64,000 nt of DNA from Paracoccus sp. (in: a-proteobacteria) (GTDB taxonomy: Bacteria > Pseudomonadota > Alphaproteobacteria > Rhodobacterales > Rhodobacteraceae), in the NCBI RefSeq assembly GCF_030538655.1, contig NZ_JAUNTO010000014.1:1-64000 (forward strand), in the 5' to 3' direction. Of this stretch, positions 1 to 7,014 are shown in pieces (position 1 is the stretch's first letter; each line of letters begins with the position of its first letter). The translations under genes and the position numbers were made by a program. Below the pieces are notes generated by a model. It saw nothing but the letters and a program-made list of their open reading frames with translations, had not been told where the DNA came from and ran no database searches.

Positions 1-2
1 GG

Positions 3-629
<627 letters not shown>

Positions 630-646
630 TGCGGGGGGATTGAAAA

Positions 647-1372
647 ATGGGTATCCTTGACAAGCACAAGATCATCGAAAAGAACGCGACCCTGCTGTTG
701 GTCGGGTCGTTTCTGGTGGTGACCATCGGCGGTATCGTTGAAATCGCGCCGCTGTTTTACCTGCAAAACACCATCGAACAGGTTGACGGCGTGCGCCCCT
801 ATACGCCGCTGGAACTGACCGGGCGCGACATCTATGTGCGCGAGGGCTGCTATGTCTGCCATAGTCAGATGATCCGCCCGATGCGCGACGAGGTAGAACG
901 CTACGGCCACTATTCGCTGGCGGCGGAATCTATGTATGACCACCCGTTCCAGTGGGGGTCAAAGCGGACCGGGCCGGATCTGGCCCGCGTCGGTGGCCGC
1001 TATTCGGACGAATGGCACTATGACCACCTAGTTAACCCGCAGTCGGTGGTGCCGGAATCGATCATGCCGGCCTATGGCTTTCTGGCCAATCGCGTGATCG
1101 GCCCGGAACATGTCGCGCAGCGTCTGACCGCAGATTCCCGCGTCGGTGTCCCCTATACCGAGGAAATGATCGCCTCGGCCGCGATGGATTTCCGGGCGCA
1201 GGCAGACCCGGATCAGGACGCCAGCGGTTTGCAGGAACGCTATCCGGGGGCGCAGCAGCGCAACTTTGACCGTCAGCCGGAACTGACGGAAATGGACGCG
1301 CTGATCGCCTATTTGCAGGTGCTGGGCACGATGGTCGATTTCTCGACCTTCGAACCGGACCCGACGCGGTAA
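647..1372 (+). CDS. ccoO: cbb3 oxidase monoheme cytochrome c subunit
   Basis: CcoO is the membrane-anchored monoheme cytochrome c of cbb3 oxidase and passes electrons to CcoN. The protein is 241 aa, the usual size. One N-terminal membrane anchor (about residues 18-40) precedes the heme c site CYVCH at about residue 68, and the [18 protein letters not shown] region is characteristic of the family. The start ATG has GGGGG-type Shine-Dalgarno sequence just upstream and follows ccoN by 17 bp. The gene is part of the ccoNOQP operon; the operon promoter is outside the window. Confidence 0.97.
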   Translation: MGILDKHKIIEKNATLLLVGSFLVVTIGGIVEIAPLFYLQNTIEQVDGVRPYTPLELTGRDIYVREGCYVCHSQMIRPMRDEVERYGHYSLAAESMYDHPFQWGSKRTGPDLARVGGRYSDEWHYDHLVNPQSVVPESIMPAYGFLANRVIGPEHVAQRLTADSRVGVPYTEEMIASAAMDFRAQADPDQDASGLQERYPGAQQRNFDRQPELTEMDALIAYLQVLGTMVDFSTFEPDPTR

Positions 1373-1381
1373 GGGGGCGTC

Positions 1382-1570
1382 ATGGAACGCTATACCTTTC
1401 TACGTCAGTTGGCGGACAGTTGGGTGCTGCTGGCACTGACGCTGTTTTTCATTGGCGTGATCCTGTTCGTATTCCGCCCTGATTCGCGGCGGCTGCAACG
1501 CGACGCGGCGGAAAGCATTTTCCGTAATGAGCAAAGACCCGCCTCGGCGGATAGCAAGGAGGTCAACTGA
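1382..1570 (+). CDS. ccoQ: cbb3 oxidase small subunit
   Basis: This 62-aa protein has a single hydrophobic helix (residues about 14-32) followed by a basic, polar tail, which fits CcoQ, the small subunit thought to stabilise or protect the assembled oxidase. Sequence alone is weakly diagnostic, but the position between ccoO and ccoP and the 1-bp overlap with ccoP (TGATGG junction) make the call safe. A GGGGG tract precedes the ATG. Confidence 0.9.
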   Translation: MERYTFLRQLADSWVLLALTLFFIGVILFVFRPDSRRLQRDAAESIFRNEQRPASADSKEVN

Positions 1571-2610
1571 TGGCCGGCGAAAAAGACGATCACGACAGCC
1601 CGGCGAACCCGGACAACCAGATCTCGCTGGAGCGTCAGGCGGCTGATGCGGATCACGCCGACAAGATTACCGGCGAACTGCCGCCGCGTCCGGCCCCTGA
1701 TCACCCCGTTGCCCCTGAAAAGGCGCGGCATCAGCGACGCGCCCCCGGCGGGGCGGGCGTCGCGCGGCAGGAAACGCCCTCGACCGGGCATTCGTGGGAC
1801 GGGATCACCGAATACGACAACCCGATGCCGCGCTGGTGGCTGTGGACCTTTTATGTCACCATCATCTGGGCGATTGGCTACATGATTATGTATCCGGCGA
1901 TCCCGCTGGTGACGGGCAGCACGCAGGGCTTGCTGGGCTGGTCGGCGCGTCAGGAAGTCGCGGATGAAATCGAACGCTTTAACCAGAACAATGCGGCGAT
2001 CCAGCAGGAACTGGCCAGCGTCGATCTGCTGACCATTCCCCAGAACCCGGAAATGCTGGCCTATGCCACCAATGCGGGCGCAGCGGTGTTCCGCACCTGG
2101 TGCGCACAGTGTCACGGTTCGGGTGCGGCTGGTTCACCGGGCTATCCCAGCCTGATCGACGACAGCTGGCTGTGGGGGGGCACGCTGGACGATATTCACA
2201 CCACCATCCAGCACGGCATCCGTGACCCGCAAGACCCCGACACCCGCTATTCGGAAATGCCCCGGTTCGGTGCTGATGGTCTGCTGAGCAACGAGGAAAT
2301 CGATAACGTGGTGCAATATGTGCTGTCGCTGTCGGGGGCCGAACATGATGCTCAACTGGCTGAGGCCGGTCAGCAGATCTATGTCGATAACTGTGTGGCC
2401 TGCCACCAGGAAGACGGTTCGGGCGATCAGATGCAGGGTGCTCCGGCGCTGAATGACCAGATCTGGCTGTATGGCGGCGATGCCGCTACGATCCGTCGCA
2501 TTACCCATGATGGCCCGTTCGGCGTAATGCCGTCGTGGAACGCACGCCTGAGCGAAGCGGACATTCGTGCGGTTGCCACCTATGTTCACGGTCTTGGCGG
2601 CGGCGAATAA
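1570..2610 (+). CDS. ccoP: cbb3 oxidase diheme cytochrome c subunit with long N-terminal extension
   Basis: CcoP is the diheme cytochrome c that accepts electrons for cbb3 oxidase. Two heme c sites are visible, CAQCH at about residue 178 and CVACH at about residue 275, each in a cytochrome c fold with a downstream Met region. A membrane helix lies near residues 93-113, directly after the family motif [18 protein letters not shown]. The 346-aa protein is longer than the usual 290-300 aa because about 70 charged, Pro-rich and probably disordered residues precede that motif. The start is fixed by the overlap with ccoQ and AAGGAGG at 1556-1562. Confidence 0.96.
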   Translation: MAGEKDDHDSPANPDNQISLERQAADADHADKITGELPPRPAPDHPVAPEKARHQRRAPGGAGVARQETPSTGHSWDGITEYDNPMPRWWLWTFYVTIIWAIGYMIMYPAIPLVTGSTQGLLGWSARQEVADEIERFNQNNAAIQQELASVDLLTIPQNPEMLAYATNAGAAVFRTWCAQCHGSGAAGSPGYPSLIDDSWLWGGTLDDIHTTIQHGIRDPQDPDTRYSEMPRFGADGLLSNEEIDNVVQYVLSLSGAEHDAQLAEAGQQIYVDNCVACHQEDGSGDQMQGAPALNDQIWLYGGDAATIRRITHDGPFGVMPSWNARLSEADIRAVATYVHGLGGGE

Positions 2611-2658
2611 ACTGCTGTCTTAATCCAAATTCCGCGCCGGTCAGCTGGCGCGGGATGG

Positions 2659-2730
2659 CACCGGCCCCCCGTCCTGTTCGCGCGTTTCCATGGGGGGCCG
2701 GTGATCTGATCTTGCCGCGCAGGCGCGGCA
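2659..2730 (+). terminator. Two hairpins downstream of ccoP
   Basis: A 12-bp perfect stem (2659-2670 with 2692-2703, 21-nt loop) is followed by a second stem, TGCCGCGC at 2713-2720 with GCGCGGCA at 2723-2730. There is no U-tract, so these may stabilise the ccoNOQP 3' end or assist termination rather than form a classical intrinsic terminator. The convergent rlmJ ends at 2808. Confidence 0.45.
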
Positions 2731-2807
2731 GATACCAGCACAAGAAAACGCGCATCAGCTATCCCTTATTGGGGATCATCTGCCGGATTTCCGTGCCAAG
2801 ACCTGCG

Positions 2808-3599
2808 TTATTGCCGCATTTGTGCGCGTTTGTCAAAGATCGCCCGTAACCGTGACGCTTCGTCTGACAGGCCGAAGGGCGGGTTCACGATAAACATGCC
2901 TGATCCGACCATGCCATGCCCGGCGCGTGCCGGCGCAAAGCGAACCTCGGACCGCAGTGCCTGTGGGTGGGCTTGGGTCAGCATGTCGGCCATTGCTTGC
3001 TGGCGGTCATCGGTCAGGATCGGATACCACAGCGCCAGCACGCCGACATTCCATTTACGTGCGATACCGGCGATAAAGCCGGGCAGGGCAGCGTAGTCGG
3101 ATTTGACCTCATAGCTGGGGTCGATCAGCATCAAGCCTCGGCGCGGCTCTGGCGGGCACAGGGCGCGGACCATGGCCAAGCCGTCCTGATGGTGAATTTT
3201 TGCGAAACCGGCCACTTGAGTCAGCGCGGCATGTTCGGCGGGGTGAAGCTCGGCCAGATGGGCACGGTCACCGGGACGCAGAAAATGCGCGGCAATCAGC
3301 GGGCTGCCGGGATAGGCACTGGCACCATATCTGGCCCGCACATCCTCTAGCGCTGCCAGCAGCGGGTGCCCGTCAGCCAGCCAGCCCTGCGTGGTGGCGC
3401 GGGTGATGCCTGCCGCCGCTTCGCCCGTGCGGACCGATTCGGCGCTGTCCAGCCGATACAGCCCGCGCCCGGCGTGGGTTTCCAGATAGGTCAGCGGCTT
3501 GTCCTTGCGGGTCAGGTAATCCAGCGCCGCCGCCAGCAGCGCGTGCTTGTGCAGATCGGCAAGGTTTCCGGCGTGATAGGCGTGCTGATAGCTGAGCAT
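2808..3599 (-). CDS. rlmJ: 23S rRNA (adenine2030-N6)-methyltransferase
   Basis: RlmJ methylates A2030 of 23S rRNA using S-adenosylmethionine. The protein begins MLSYQHAYHAGNLADLHKH, the conserved RlmJ N-terminus, has the acidic ETHAGRG SAM-binding segment near residue 40 and the catalytic-type motif LIDPSYE. At 263 aa it is close to the family length. The open frame extends upstream to 4067 through the small-RNA hairpins, but that extension is repetitive Ser/Pro-rich noise and the start at 3599 is the one that matches the family. There is no obvious Shine-Dalgarno sequence; the ATG lies 27 bp after the T-tract that ends the upstream RNA array. Confidence 0.93.
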   Translation of the reverse strand: MLSYQHAYHAGNLADLHKHALLAAALDYLTRKDKPLTYLETHAGRGLYRLDSAESVRTGEAAAGITRATTQGWLADGHPLLAALEDVRARYGASAYPGSPLIAAHFLRPGDRAHLAELHPAEHAALTQVAGFAKIHHQDGLAMVRALCPPEPRRGLMLIDPSYEVKSDYAALPGFIAGIARKWNVGVLALWYPILTDDRQQAMADMLTQAHPQALRSEVRFAPARAGHGMVGSGMFIVNPPFGLSDEASRLRAIFDKRAQMRQ

Positions 3600-3625
3600 T
3601 GGCGTGGCATAGCGCGGCTGCGCCG

Positions 3626-3670
3626 AAAATAAAAGCGGCGACGCCCGAGGGAGGAGGAGGGCGCCGCCGC
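3626..3670 (-). terminator. Intrinsic terminator ending the small-RNA array
   Basis: On the minus strand a stem of 11 pairs with one mismatch (3659-3670 with 3635-3646) is followed immediately by TTTTATTTT (3634-3626). Its loop is itself a CCTCCTCCC motif, so the last array member also serves as the terminator before rlmJ. Confidence 0.85.
3635..3670 (-). ncRNA. CCUCCUCCC hairpin 12 (terminator copy)
   Basis: Stem 3635-3646 with 3659-3670, one A-C mismatch; loop motif at 3649-3658. A T-rich tract follows on the minus strand, so this copy ends the transcript. Confidence 0.86.
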
Positions 3671-3673
3671 GAA

Positions 3674-3706
3674 ACGCTGACCCGAAGGGAGGAGGAAGGG
3701 CCGCGT
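3674..3706 (-). ncRNA. CCUCCUCCC hairpin 11
   Basis: Weakest stem of the set: ACGC/GCGT (3674-3677, 3703-3706) and CCC/GGG (3681-3683, 3698-3700) separated by an internal loop; loop motif at 3687-3696. Confidence 0.7.
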
Positions 3707-3713
3707 ATGAATT

Positions 3714-3746
3714 GCGATGCCCCAGGGAGGAGGATGGGCGCATCGC
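3714..3746 (-). ncRNA. CCUCCUCCC hairpin 10
   Basis: Stem GCGATGCCCC (3714-3723) with GGGC-GCATCGC (3736-3746); loop motif at 3725-3734. Confidence 0.86.
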
Positions 3747-3751
3747 GGTAA

Positions 3752-3783
3752 CGGAAGGCCATGGGAGGAGGAGAGGCCCGCCG
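3752..3783 (-). ncRNA. CCUCCUCCC hairpin 9
   Basis: Stem CGG..GGCC (3752-3760) with GGCC..CCG (3775-3783); loop motif at 3763-3772. Close copy of hairpin 5. Confidence 0.83.
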
Positions 3784-3791
3784 AACTGTTT

Positions 3792-3805
3792 GCCGGTTCC
3801 CCGGC
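3792..3805 (-). ncRNA. Block-leading hairpin 3 of the small-RNA array
   Basis: GCCGG (3792-3796) pairs with CCGGC (3801-3805). It occupies the second 66-bp gap, between hairpins 8 and 9. Confidence 0.6.
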
Positions 3806-3815
3806 AGAATTCCGG

Positions 3816-3852
3816 GCGGCGGTCCCCTGGGAGGAGGAGCGGGGACCGCCGC
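3816..3852 (-). ncRNA. CCUCCUCCC hairpin 8
   Basis: Perfect 12-bp stem, 3816-3827 with 3841-3852; loop motif at 3829-3838. Last member of the second block of four, similar to hairpin 4. Confidence 0.88.
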
Positions 3853-3856
3853 GGGT

Positions 3857-3887
3857 GATACCGGCCGGGAGGAGGAGGCCGTGTATC
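3857..3887 (-). ncRNA. CCUCCUCCC hairpin 7
   Basis: Stem GATACCGGCC (3857-3866) with GGCCG-T-GTATC (3877-3887); loop motif at 3867-3876. Confidence 0.86.
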
Positions 3888-3895
3888 GGGTTGCA

Positions 3896-3924
3896 GCGCG
3901 CCCAAGGAGGAGGTGGGGCTGCGC
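3896..3924 (-). ncRNA. CCUCCUCCC-like hairpin 6 (variant loop)
   Basis: Stem GCGCGCCC (3896-3903) with GGGC-T-GCGC (3916-3924). The loop reads AGGAGGAGG on the plus strand (3905-3913), so the RNA has CCUCCUCCU. It is the only one of the twelve to lose the final C. Confidence 0.78.
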
Positions 3925-3932
3925 CGCAGGAA

Positions 3933-3963
3933 CGGAGGGCCAGGGGAGGAGGAAGGCCCGCCG
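3933..3963 (-). ncRNA. CCUCCUCCC hairpin 5
   Basis: Stem CGG.GGGCC (3933-3941) with GGCCC.CCG (3955-3963); loop motif at 3944-3953. Nearly identical to hairpin 9, the first member of the third block. Confidence 0.84.
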
Positions 3964-3971
3964 ATGTCGTT

Positions 3972-3985
3972 GCCGGCATTCCGGC
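3972..3985 (-). ncRNA. Block-leading hairpin 2 of the small-RNA array
   Basis: GCCGG (3972-3976) pairs with CCGGC (3981-3985) around a 4-nt loop. It fills the 66-bp gap between hairpins 4 and 5. Confidence 0.6.
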
Positions 3986-3995
3986 GAAATCTCTT

Positions 3996-4032
3996 GCGAC
4001 GGTCCCCAAGGGAGGAGGAAGAGGACCGTCGC
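3996..4032 (-). ncRNA. CCUCCUCCC hairpin 4
   Basis: Perfect 10-bp stem, 3996-4005 with 4023-4032; loop motif at 4010-4019. Last member of the first block of four. Confidence 0.87.
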
Positions 4033-4035
4033 TGA

Positions 4036-4066
4036 TGCGTTTGCCCGAGGGAGGAGGACGGGCGCA
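4036..4066 (-). ncRNA. CCUCCUCCC hairpin 3
   Basis: Stem GCCCG (4043-4047) with CGGGC (4059-4063), extended by TGC/GCA across a bulge; loop motif at 4049-4058. Confidence 0.8.
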
Positions 4067-4077
4067 CACGTTTTCGA

Positions 4078-4110
4078 TGACATCTCCTTGGGAGGAGGAC
4101 GGAGCTGTCA
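4078..4110 (-). ncRNA. CCUCCUCCC hairpin 2
   Basis: Stem TGACA plus CTCC (4078-4087) with GGAG plus TGTCA (4101-4110), one bulge; loop motif at 4090-4099. Confidence 0.85.
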
Positions 4111-4117
4111 CCAAGAG

Positions 4118-4145
4118 CCGGATCAGAGGGAGGAGGTCGATCCGG
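4118..4145 (-). ncRNA. CCUCCUCCC hairpin 1
   Basis: Stem 4118-4124 with 4139-4145 (7 bp, CCGGATC/GATCCGG on the plus strand); loop motif at 4128-4136. First member after the DUF1127 gene. Confidence 0.85.
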
Positions 4146-4153
4146 TATTCTAC

Positions 4154-4169
4154 GCCGGGGTTAACCGGC
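4154..4169 (-). ncRNA. Block-leading hairpin 1 of the small-RNA array
   Basis: GCCGG (4154-4158) pairs with CCGGC (4165-4169). It precedes the first group of four CCUCCUCCC hairpins in the direction of transcription; the same element precedes the other two groups. Its role is unknown; a processing or folding boundary is a reasonable guess. Confidence 0.6.
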
Positions 4170-4195
4170 ACTCGTTAACGGTTTACTTGCGTAAC

Positions 4196-4423
4196 TTAAC
4201 TTTGTTTGCCGTAGGCGGCTTCGTTCGCGATCGCTTTAATCATCGAGCGGTGGATGCCCAGATCTTCCAGATCACGGTTGGTCAGCGCATTCAGTTCGCG
4301 CAGGGTCTGCCGATAGACGGCGGCGCGGGCGCGGCTTTCCTGCATACGCTCGATCGCAGTCATCAGACGCGCACCAATGCCGTTCTGGCGGGCGCTGTTC
4401 TGGATGTGGTCGATTGCAGACAT
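4196..4423 (-). CDS. ccaF1: DUF1127 small protein, CcaF1-like
   Basis: This 75-aa basic protein ends in the DUF1127 pattern ELNALTNRDLEDLGIHRSMI (about residues 43-62), typical of YjiS-type proteins. In R. sphaeroides the DUF1127 protein CcaF1 is an RNA-binding factor that influences maturation and turnover of the CcsR RNAs encoded behind it. The start at 4423 (MSAIDH) has AAGGA 8 nt upstream; an ATG two codons earlier (4429) lies too close to it. The gene is first in a minus-strand unit with the CCUCCUCCC array and rlmJ. The symbol rests on gene order and family, not on a detailed alignment. Confidence 0.88.
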   Translation of the reverse strand: MSAIDHIQNSARQNGIGARLMTAIERMQESRARAAVYRQTLRELNALTNRDLEDLGIHRSMIKAIANEAAYGKQS

Positions 4424-4523
4424 TGTCATATTCCTTACATTCTTTGGCGGGCAGGGGTCGTATTGCCCCGTTCCAAACCGGCTGGGCCTTGTGTTTGGTC
4501 CGTTGCCGTCTTCGAGATCAAAG

Positions 4524-4549
4524 ATGGGGGAAATGCTGCGCTTGCACAA
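4524..4549 (-). promoter_or_regulatory. Candidate RpoH-type promoter for the DUF1127/small-RNA unit
   Basis: On the minus strand TTGTGC (4549-4544) and CCCCAT followed by CT (4529-4522) are separated by 14 nt, resembling heat-shock sigma promoters (CTTGAA, CCCCATNT). It would start transcription near 4517, about 95 nt before the ccaF1-like ATG. The R. sphaeroides counterpart is under RpoHI/RpoHII, which makes this plausible but not proven. Confidence 0.45.
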
Positions 4550-4704
4550 TGTCGGGTTTGGTCACGCTGCCTTGCGCCAGATGCATAACTAGTGCTGACC
4601 TATTTGCGACAGAAGCACTGAAAATGCGCACAATTTAGTGAGGCACGGGCCGTTAACGTTAACAGTTTTGTAACGGATATGCGTCTGACGCCGGGTCACA
4701 AAAG

Positions 4705-4718
4705 TTGATTTATGTCAA
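4705..4718. promoter_or_regulatory. FNR/FnrP-like box
   Basis: TTGAT-TTAT-GTCAA matches the FNR consensus TTGAT-N4-ATCAA at 9 of 10 positions. It lies in the divergent region between the DUF1127 gene and mrp, 85 bp before the mrp ATG. A possible mrp promoter (TTGCCG 4732-4737, TATGCT 4754-4759, 16-nt spacer) lies downstream, which puts the box around -54 and so not at the classical -41.5. Confidence 0.5.
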
Positions 4719-4789
4719 ATCACGGCTGCGGTTGCCGTTTGTGACGGTTTTCCTATGCTTGAGGGCAAACAGATCACAAAGGTGAAAAA

Positions 4790-5884
4790 ATGAGTTTGTC
4801 CCGCGAAGTTGCCCTTAGGGAACTTTCTGAAATCAAGAGTCCGCGCGGCGGCACGCTGGTATCTGACGATCTGATCCGGGCGCTGACGGTCGAAAACGGA
4901 ACGGTTCGATTCGTCATCGAGGTAGCCGATGCGGCCGAGGCTGCGGCGATGAAATCGGCCGAGGCCGAGGCGCGCCAGCGGTTGCAGGCCCTGCCCGGTG
5001 TGACCTCGGTTCAGATCGTGATGACGGCGCAGGCCGGGTCGGGCGGTCAGGTGGCGCGATCTTCGGGCGGCGGGCAGCCGCCGAGCCTCAAGATCGGTGG
5101 CCACCCCACGCCTCAGGCCGGGCCGCAGGCGATTCCCGGTGTGCGACACATTATTGCCATTGGTTCGGGCAAGGGCGGGGTCGGGAAATCGACCGTCACC
5201 TCGAATCTGGCGGTGGCGCTGGCGCGGGCCGGGCGGCGGGTCGGGGTGCTGGATGCCGATATTCATGGTCCCAGCCAGCCGCGGATGCTGGGTGTGTCGG
5301 GGCGGCCCGCCAGTCCCGACGGTCAGCGTATCGACCCGCCGCAGGCGCATGGTGTTACGGTCATGTCGCTGGGACTGATGATGAAGGATGGCGAGGCCGT
5401 CATCTGGCGCGGTCCGATGCTGATGGGTGCATTGCAGCAGATGCTGCAACAGGTGAACTGGGGCGAGTTGGACGTTCTGCTGATCGACCTGCCGCCGGGC
5501 ACGGGGGATGTGCAGCTGTCGCTGTGCCAAAAGGCGCCGGTGACGGGGGCGATCATCGTTTCAACCCCGCAGGACGTGGCGCTGATCGACGCCCGCCGCG
5601 CGATTGACATGTTCGACAAGCTGAAGACTCCGGTTCTGGGGCTGATCGAGAACATGTCTGTTTATGTGTGCCCCAACTGCGGGCATCAGGCGCATCTGTT
5701 CGGCCATGGCGGCGTGCGCGCCGAGGCGGACAAGCTGGGCTTGCCTTTCCTTGGTGAAATCCCGCTGGAACTGGAAGTGCGTATTGCGGGCGATGCCGGG
5801 CGACCCGTTGCGGCGGGCGAAGGCGCGGTGGCTGATGCTTATGCGCATCTGGCGCAGCGGCTGGTTTCGGGCGGCATGGCCTGA
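4790..5884 (+). CDS. apbC: Mrp/NBP35-type iron-sulfur carrier ATPase
   Basis: ApbC/Mrp proteins are P-loop ATPases that bind and transfer Fe-S clusters in the cytosol. An N-terminal MIP18/DUF59-like domain (about residues 1-90) precedes the deviant Walker A motif GSGKGGVGKST near residue 125 and the LDADIHGPSQP switch. The CPNC pair near residue 295 is the conserved cluster-binding site. The length of 364 aa is normal. AAAGGTG lies just before the ATG. An FNR-like box upstream suggests oxygen control, which would fit a cluster-handling protein. Confidence 0.93.
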   Translation: MSLSREVALRELSEIKSPRGGTLVSDDLIRALTVENGTVRFVIEVADAAEAAAMKSAEAEARQRLQALPGVTSVQIVMTAQAGSGGQVARSSGGGQPPSLKIGGHPTPQAGPQAIPGVRHIIAIGSGKGGVGKSTVTSNLAVALARAGRRVGVLDADIHGPSQPRMLGVSGRPASPDGQRIDPPQAHGVTVMSLGLMMKDGEAVIWRGPMLMGALQQMLQQVNWGELDVLLIDLPPGTGDVQLSLCQKAPVTGAIIVSTPQDVALIDARRAIDMFDKLKTPVLGLIENMSVYVCPNCGHQAHLFGHGGVRAEADKLGLPFLGEIPLELEVRIAGDAGRPVAAGEGAVADAYAHLAQRLVSGGMA

Positions 5885-5911
5885 TTCTATGGCGCGGTCG
5901 CGCCCGAAGCT

Positions 5912-5933
5912 GCGTATTGGGGCAAACAGCAAG
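5912..5933. repeat. Dispersed TTGGGGCAAACA motif, copy a
   Basis: Contains GTATTGGGGCAAACAG followed by CAAG, directly behind the stop codon of the minus-strand ceramidase-like gene. Two close copies occur at 42079-42100 and 48947-48968 in the same position relative to minus-strand stop codons. Confidence 0.6.
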
Positions 5934-5935
5934 TC

Positions 5936-6625
5936 CTATGCGGTGTTCGGGCGCGGGCTGCGGATCAGGATTTGCAGCACGATGCCGATCATCAGCCCGT
6001 TCAGCACGTGCCACAGGAAATGTGTGCCAAGCGGGATCGCGGCGCAGATGTCGCGGTCCAGCGTCCGGGCCGTCAGGGATATAAGGAATACGACAAATCC
6101 CGTCAGCGCCCAGTTGCGCATCGGGTGGCGGCGGATCTGCATCAGCACGACAAAGAACAGGAACGCGATCACAGCGGGCAGGTATTGCAGCGAGCCGTTG
6201 AACGGGTCGGGGCGCGTGGGCTGCGCCGGGACTGCGGGGGCGCTGTCGCCCATGGCGTTCCAGATGGCGATGGCGGCGATCAGGGCGGCGCTGCCCAGCA
6301 CGATCCGTCCCGGACGCAGGCCGCCCAGCCGATTCAGCGCCACCAGCACATAAAGCGCCACAAAGATCCAGATCGGCAGCACATCGGCCAGTGCGGACCA
6401 GCGGTTCGCGAGTGTGTGGAACAGAAATGAACCGATACCGATGCTGGCGGCCAATGCGATCAGCAGCCAGACCAGCGGGTTGGGTTCGTCGCGGCGGCGG
6501 GCCTCGGACCAGCCCCAGATCGCGGCAAGGATAAAGGACAGGTTGGTAATCGCGTTCAGCGGCTCGGCCCAGAAATGCGGGCCAAGGCGTTCGCAGTAAA
6601 TATCGACAGGGGTGGTCCAATCCAT
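5936..6625 (-). CDS. Ceramidase-family (alkaline ceramidase-like) membrane protein
   Basis: This 229-aa protein has about seven hydrophobic segments and the metal-ligand pattern of the alkaline ceramidase/CREST superfamily: GIGSFLFHTLANRWSALAD (Ser, His and Asp) and the late HFLWHVLNG His pair. Members of the family hydrolyse amides or act as membrane hydrolases; the substrate here is unknown. The start at 6625 (MDWTTPVDIYCE) has GGAGA upstream and matches the family N-terminus; the frame extends 48 codons further but without membrane or family character. It is convergent with mrp, separated by about 50 bp containing one copy of a dispersed 22-bp motif. Confidence 0.82.
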   Translation of the reverse strand: MDWTTPVDIYCERLGPHFWAEPLNAITNLSFILAAIWGWSEARRRDEPNPLVWLLIALAASIGIGSFLFHTLANRWSALADVLPIWIFVALYVLVALNRLGGLRPGRIVLGSAALIAAIAIWNAMGDSAPAVPAQPTRPDPFNGSLQYLPAVIAFLFFVVLMQIRRHPMRNWALTGFVVFLISLTARTLDRDICAAIPLGTHFLWHVLNGLMIGIVLQILIRSPRPNTA

Positions 6626-7014
6626 CGCGCGGTCTCCGGGCTGCGGCTGGGGGAAGGTTAGGCGCAGGGCTGCCGCCGGGAAAGAGTGGGCGGCATGGGA
6701 ATGCACGGGAACGGCGTTCGGGATTTTCCGGGAAAGGCGATGACGGCGGTGTGATTCGCTGTGATCCAAGAAAGAATCAGTGTGTTCATCAGTTGATTTT
6801 TTGCGTCGATCCTGGCGTCACCGGAGGAATTGCAAAGATATGGGGATTTTTTGCCACAGACCTTTTCGCCCTACATTCAGTGGCTCGTAACGCATTAACT
6901 ACCATATAGGATTTCCTGTGGTCGCTGTTCTGCGCCTGTTCCGGCTGTGGTCGCTGGCGGGAAGACGCCTGAGCCCAGTTTGACCCGAATATTTCCGTTG
7001 CTTCCCGTGTTTTC

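Larger units (their letters stand above)
3635..4169 (-). ncRNA. Array of twelve CCUCCUCCC-loop small RNAs (CcsR / cuckoo family)
   Basis: Twelve short hairpins in a row display CCTCCTCCC (minus strand) in their loops. On the plus strand the motif starts at 3649, 3687, 3725, 3763, 3829, 3867, 3905, 3944, 4010, 4049, 4090 and 4128. Spacing is 38-41 bp except for two gaps of 66 bp. Stems differ in sequence but keep pairing, so the structure is conserved rather than the DNA. In R. sphaeroides four homologous RNAs with this loop (CcsR1-4) are cotranscribed with and processed from the mRNA of the DUF1127 gene ccaF1; they are stress-induced. The same gene order is present here, with the DUF1127 gene at 4196-4423. 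Twelve copies, grouped 4+4+4, is the unusual part. The loop resembles the anti-Shine-Dalgarno sequence of 16S rRNA. Confidence 0.88.

Noticed and set aside
3635..4145. Regular spacing of a repeated motif looks like a CRISPR array.
   Set aside because: Only about 10 bp repeats, the flanks form palindromic stems around each motif, and no cas genes are present. Small-RNA hairpins explain it.
3600..4178. Long open frames across the array (for example the 419-codon frame that includes rlmJ).
   Set aside because: They encode Ser/Pro/Gly-rich repeats made by the hairpins; the RlmJ family start at 3599 and the terminator at 3626-3670 argue against coding.
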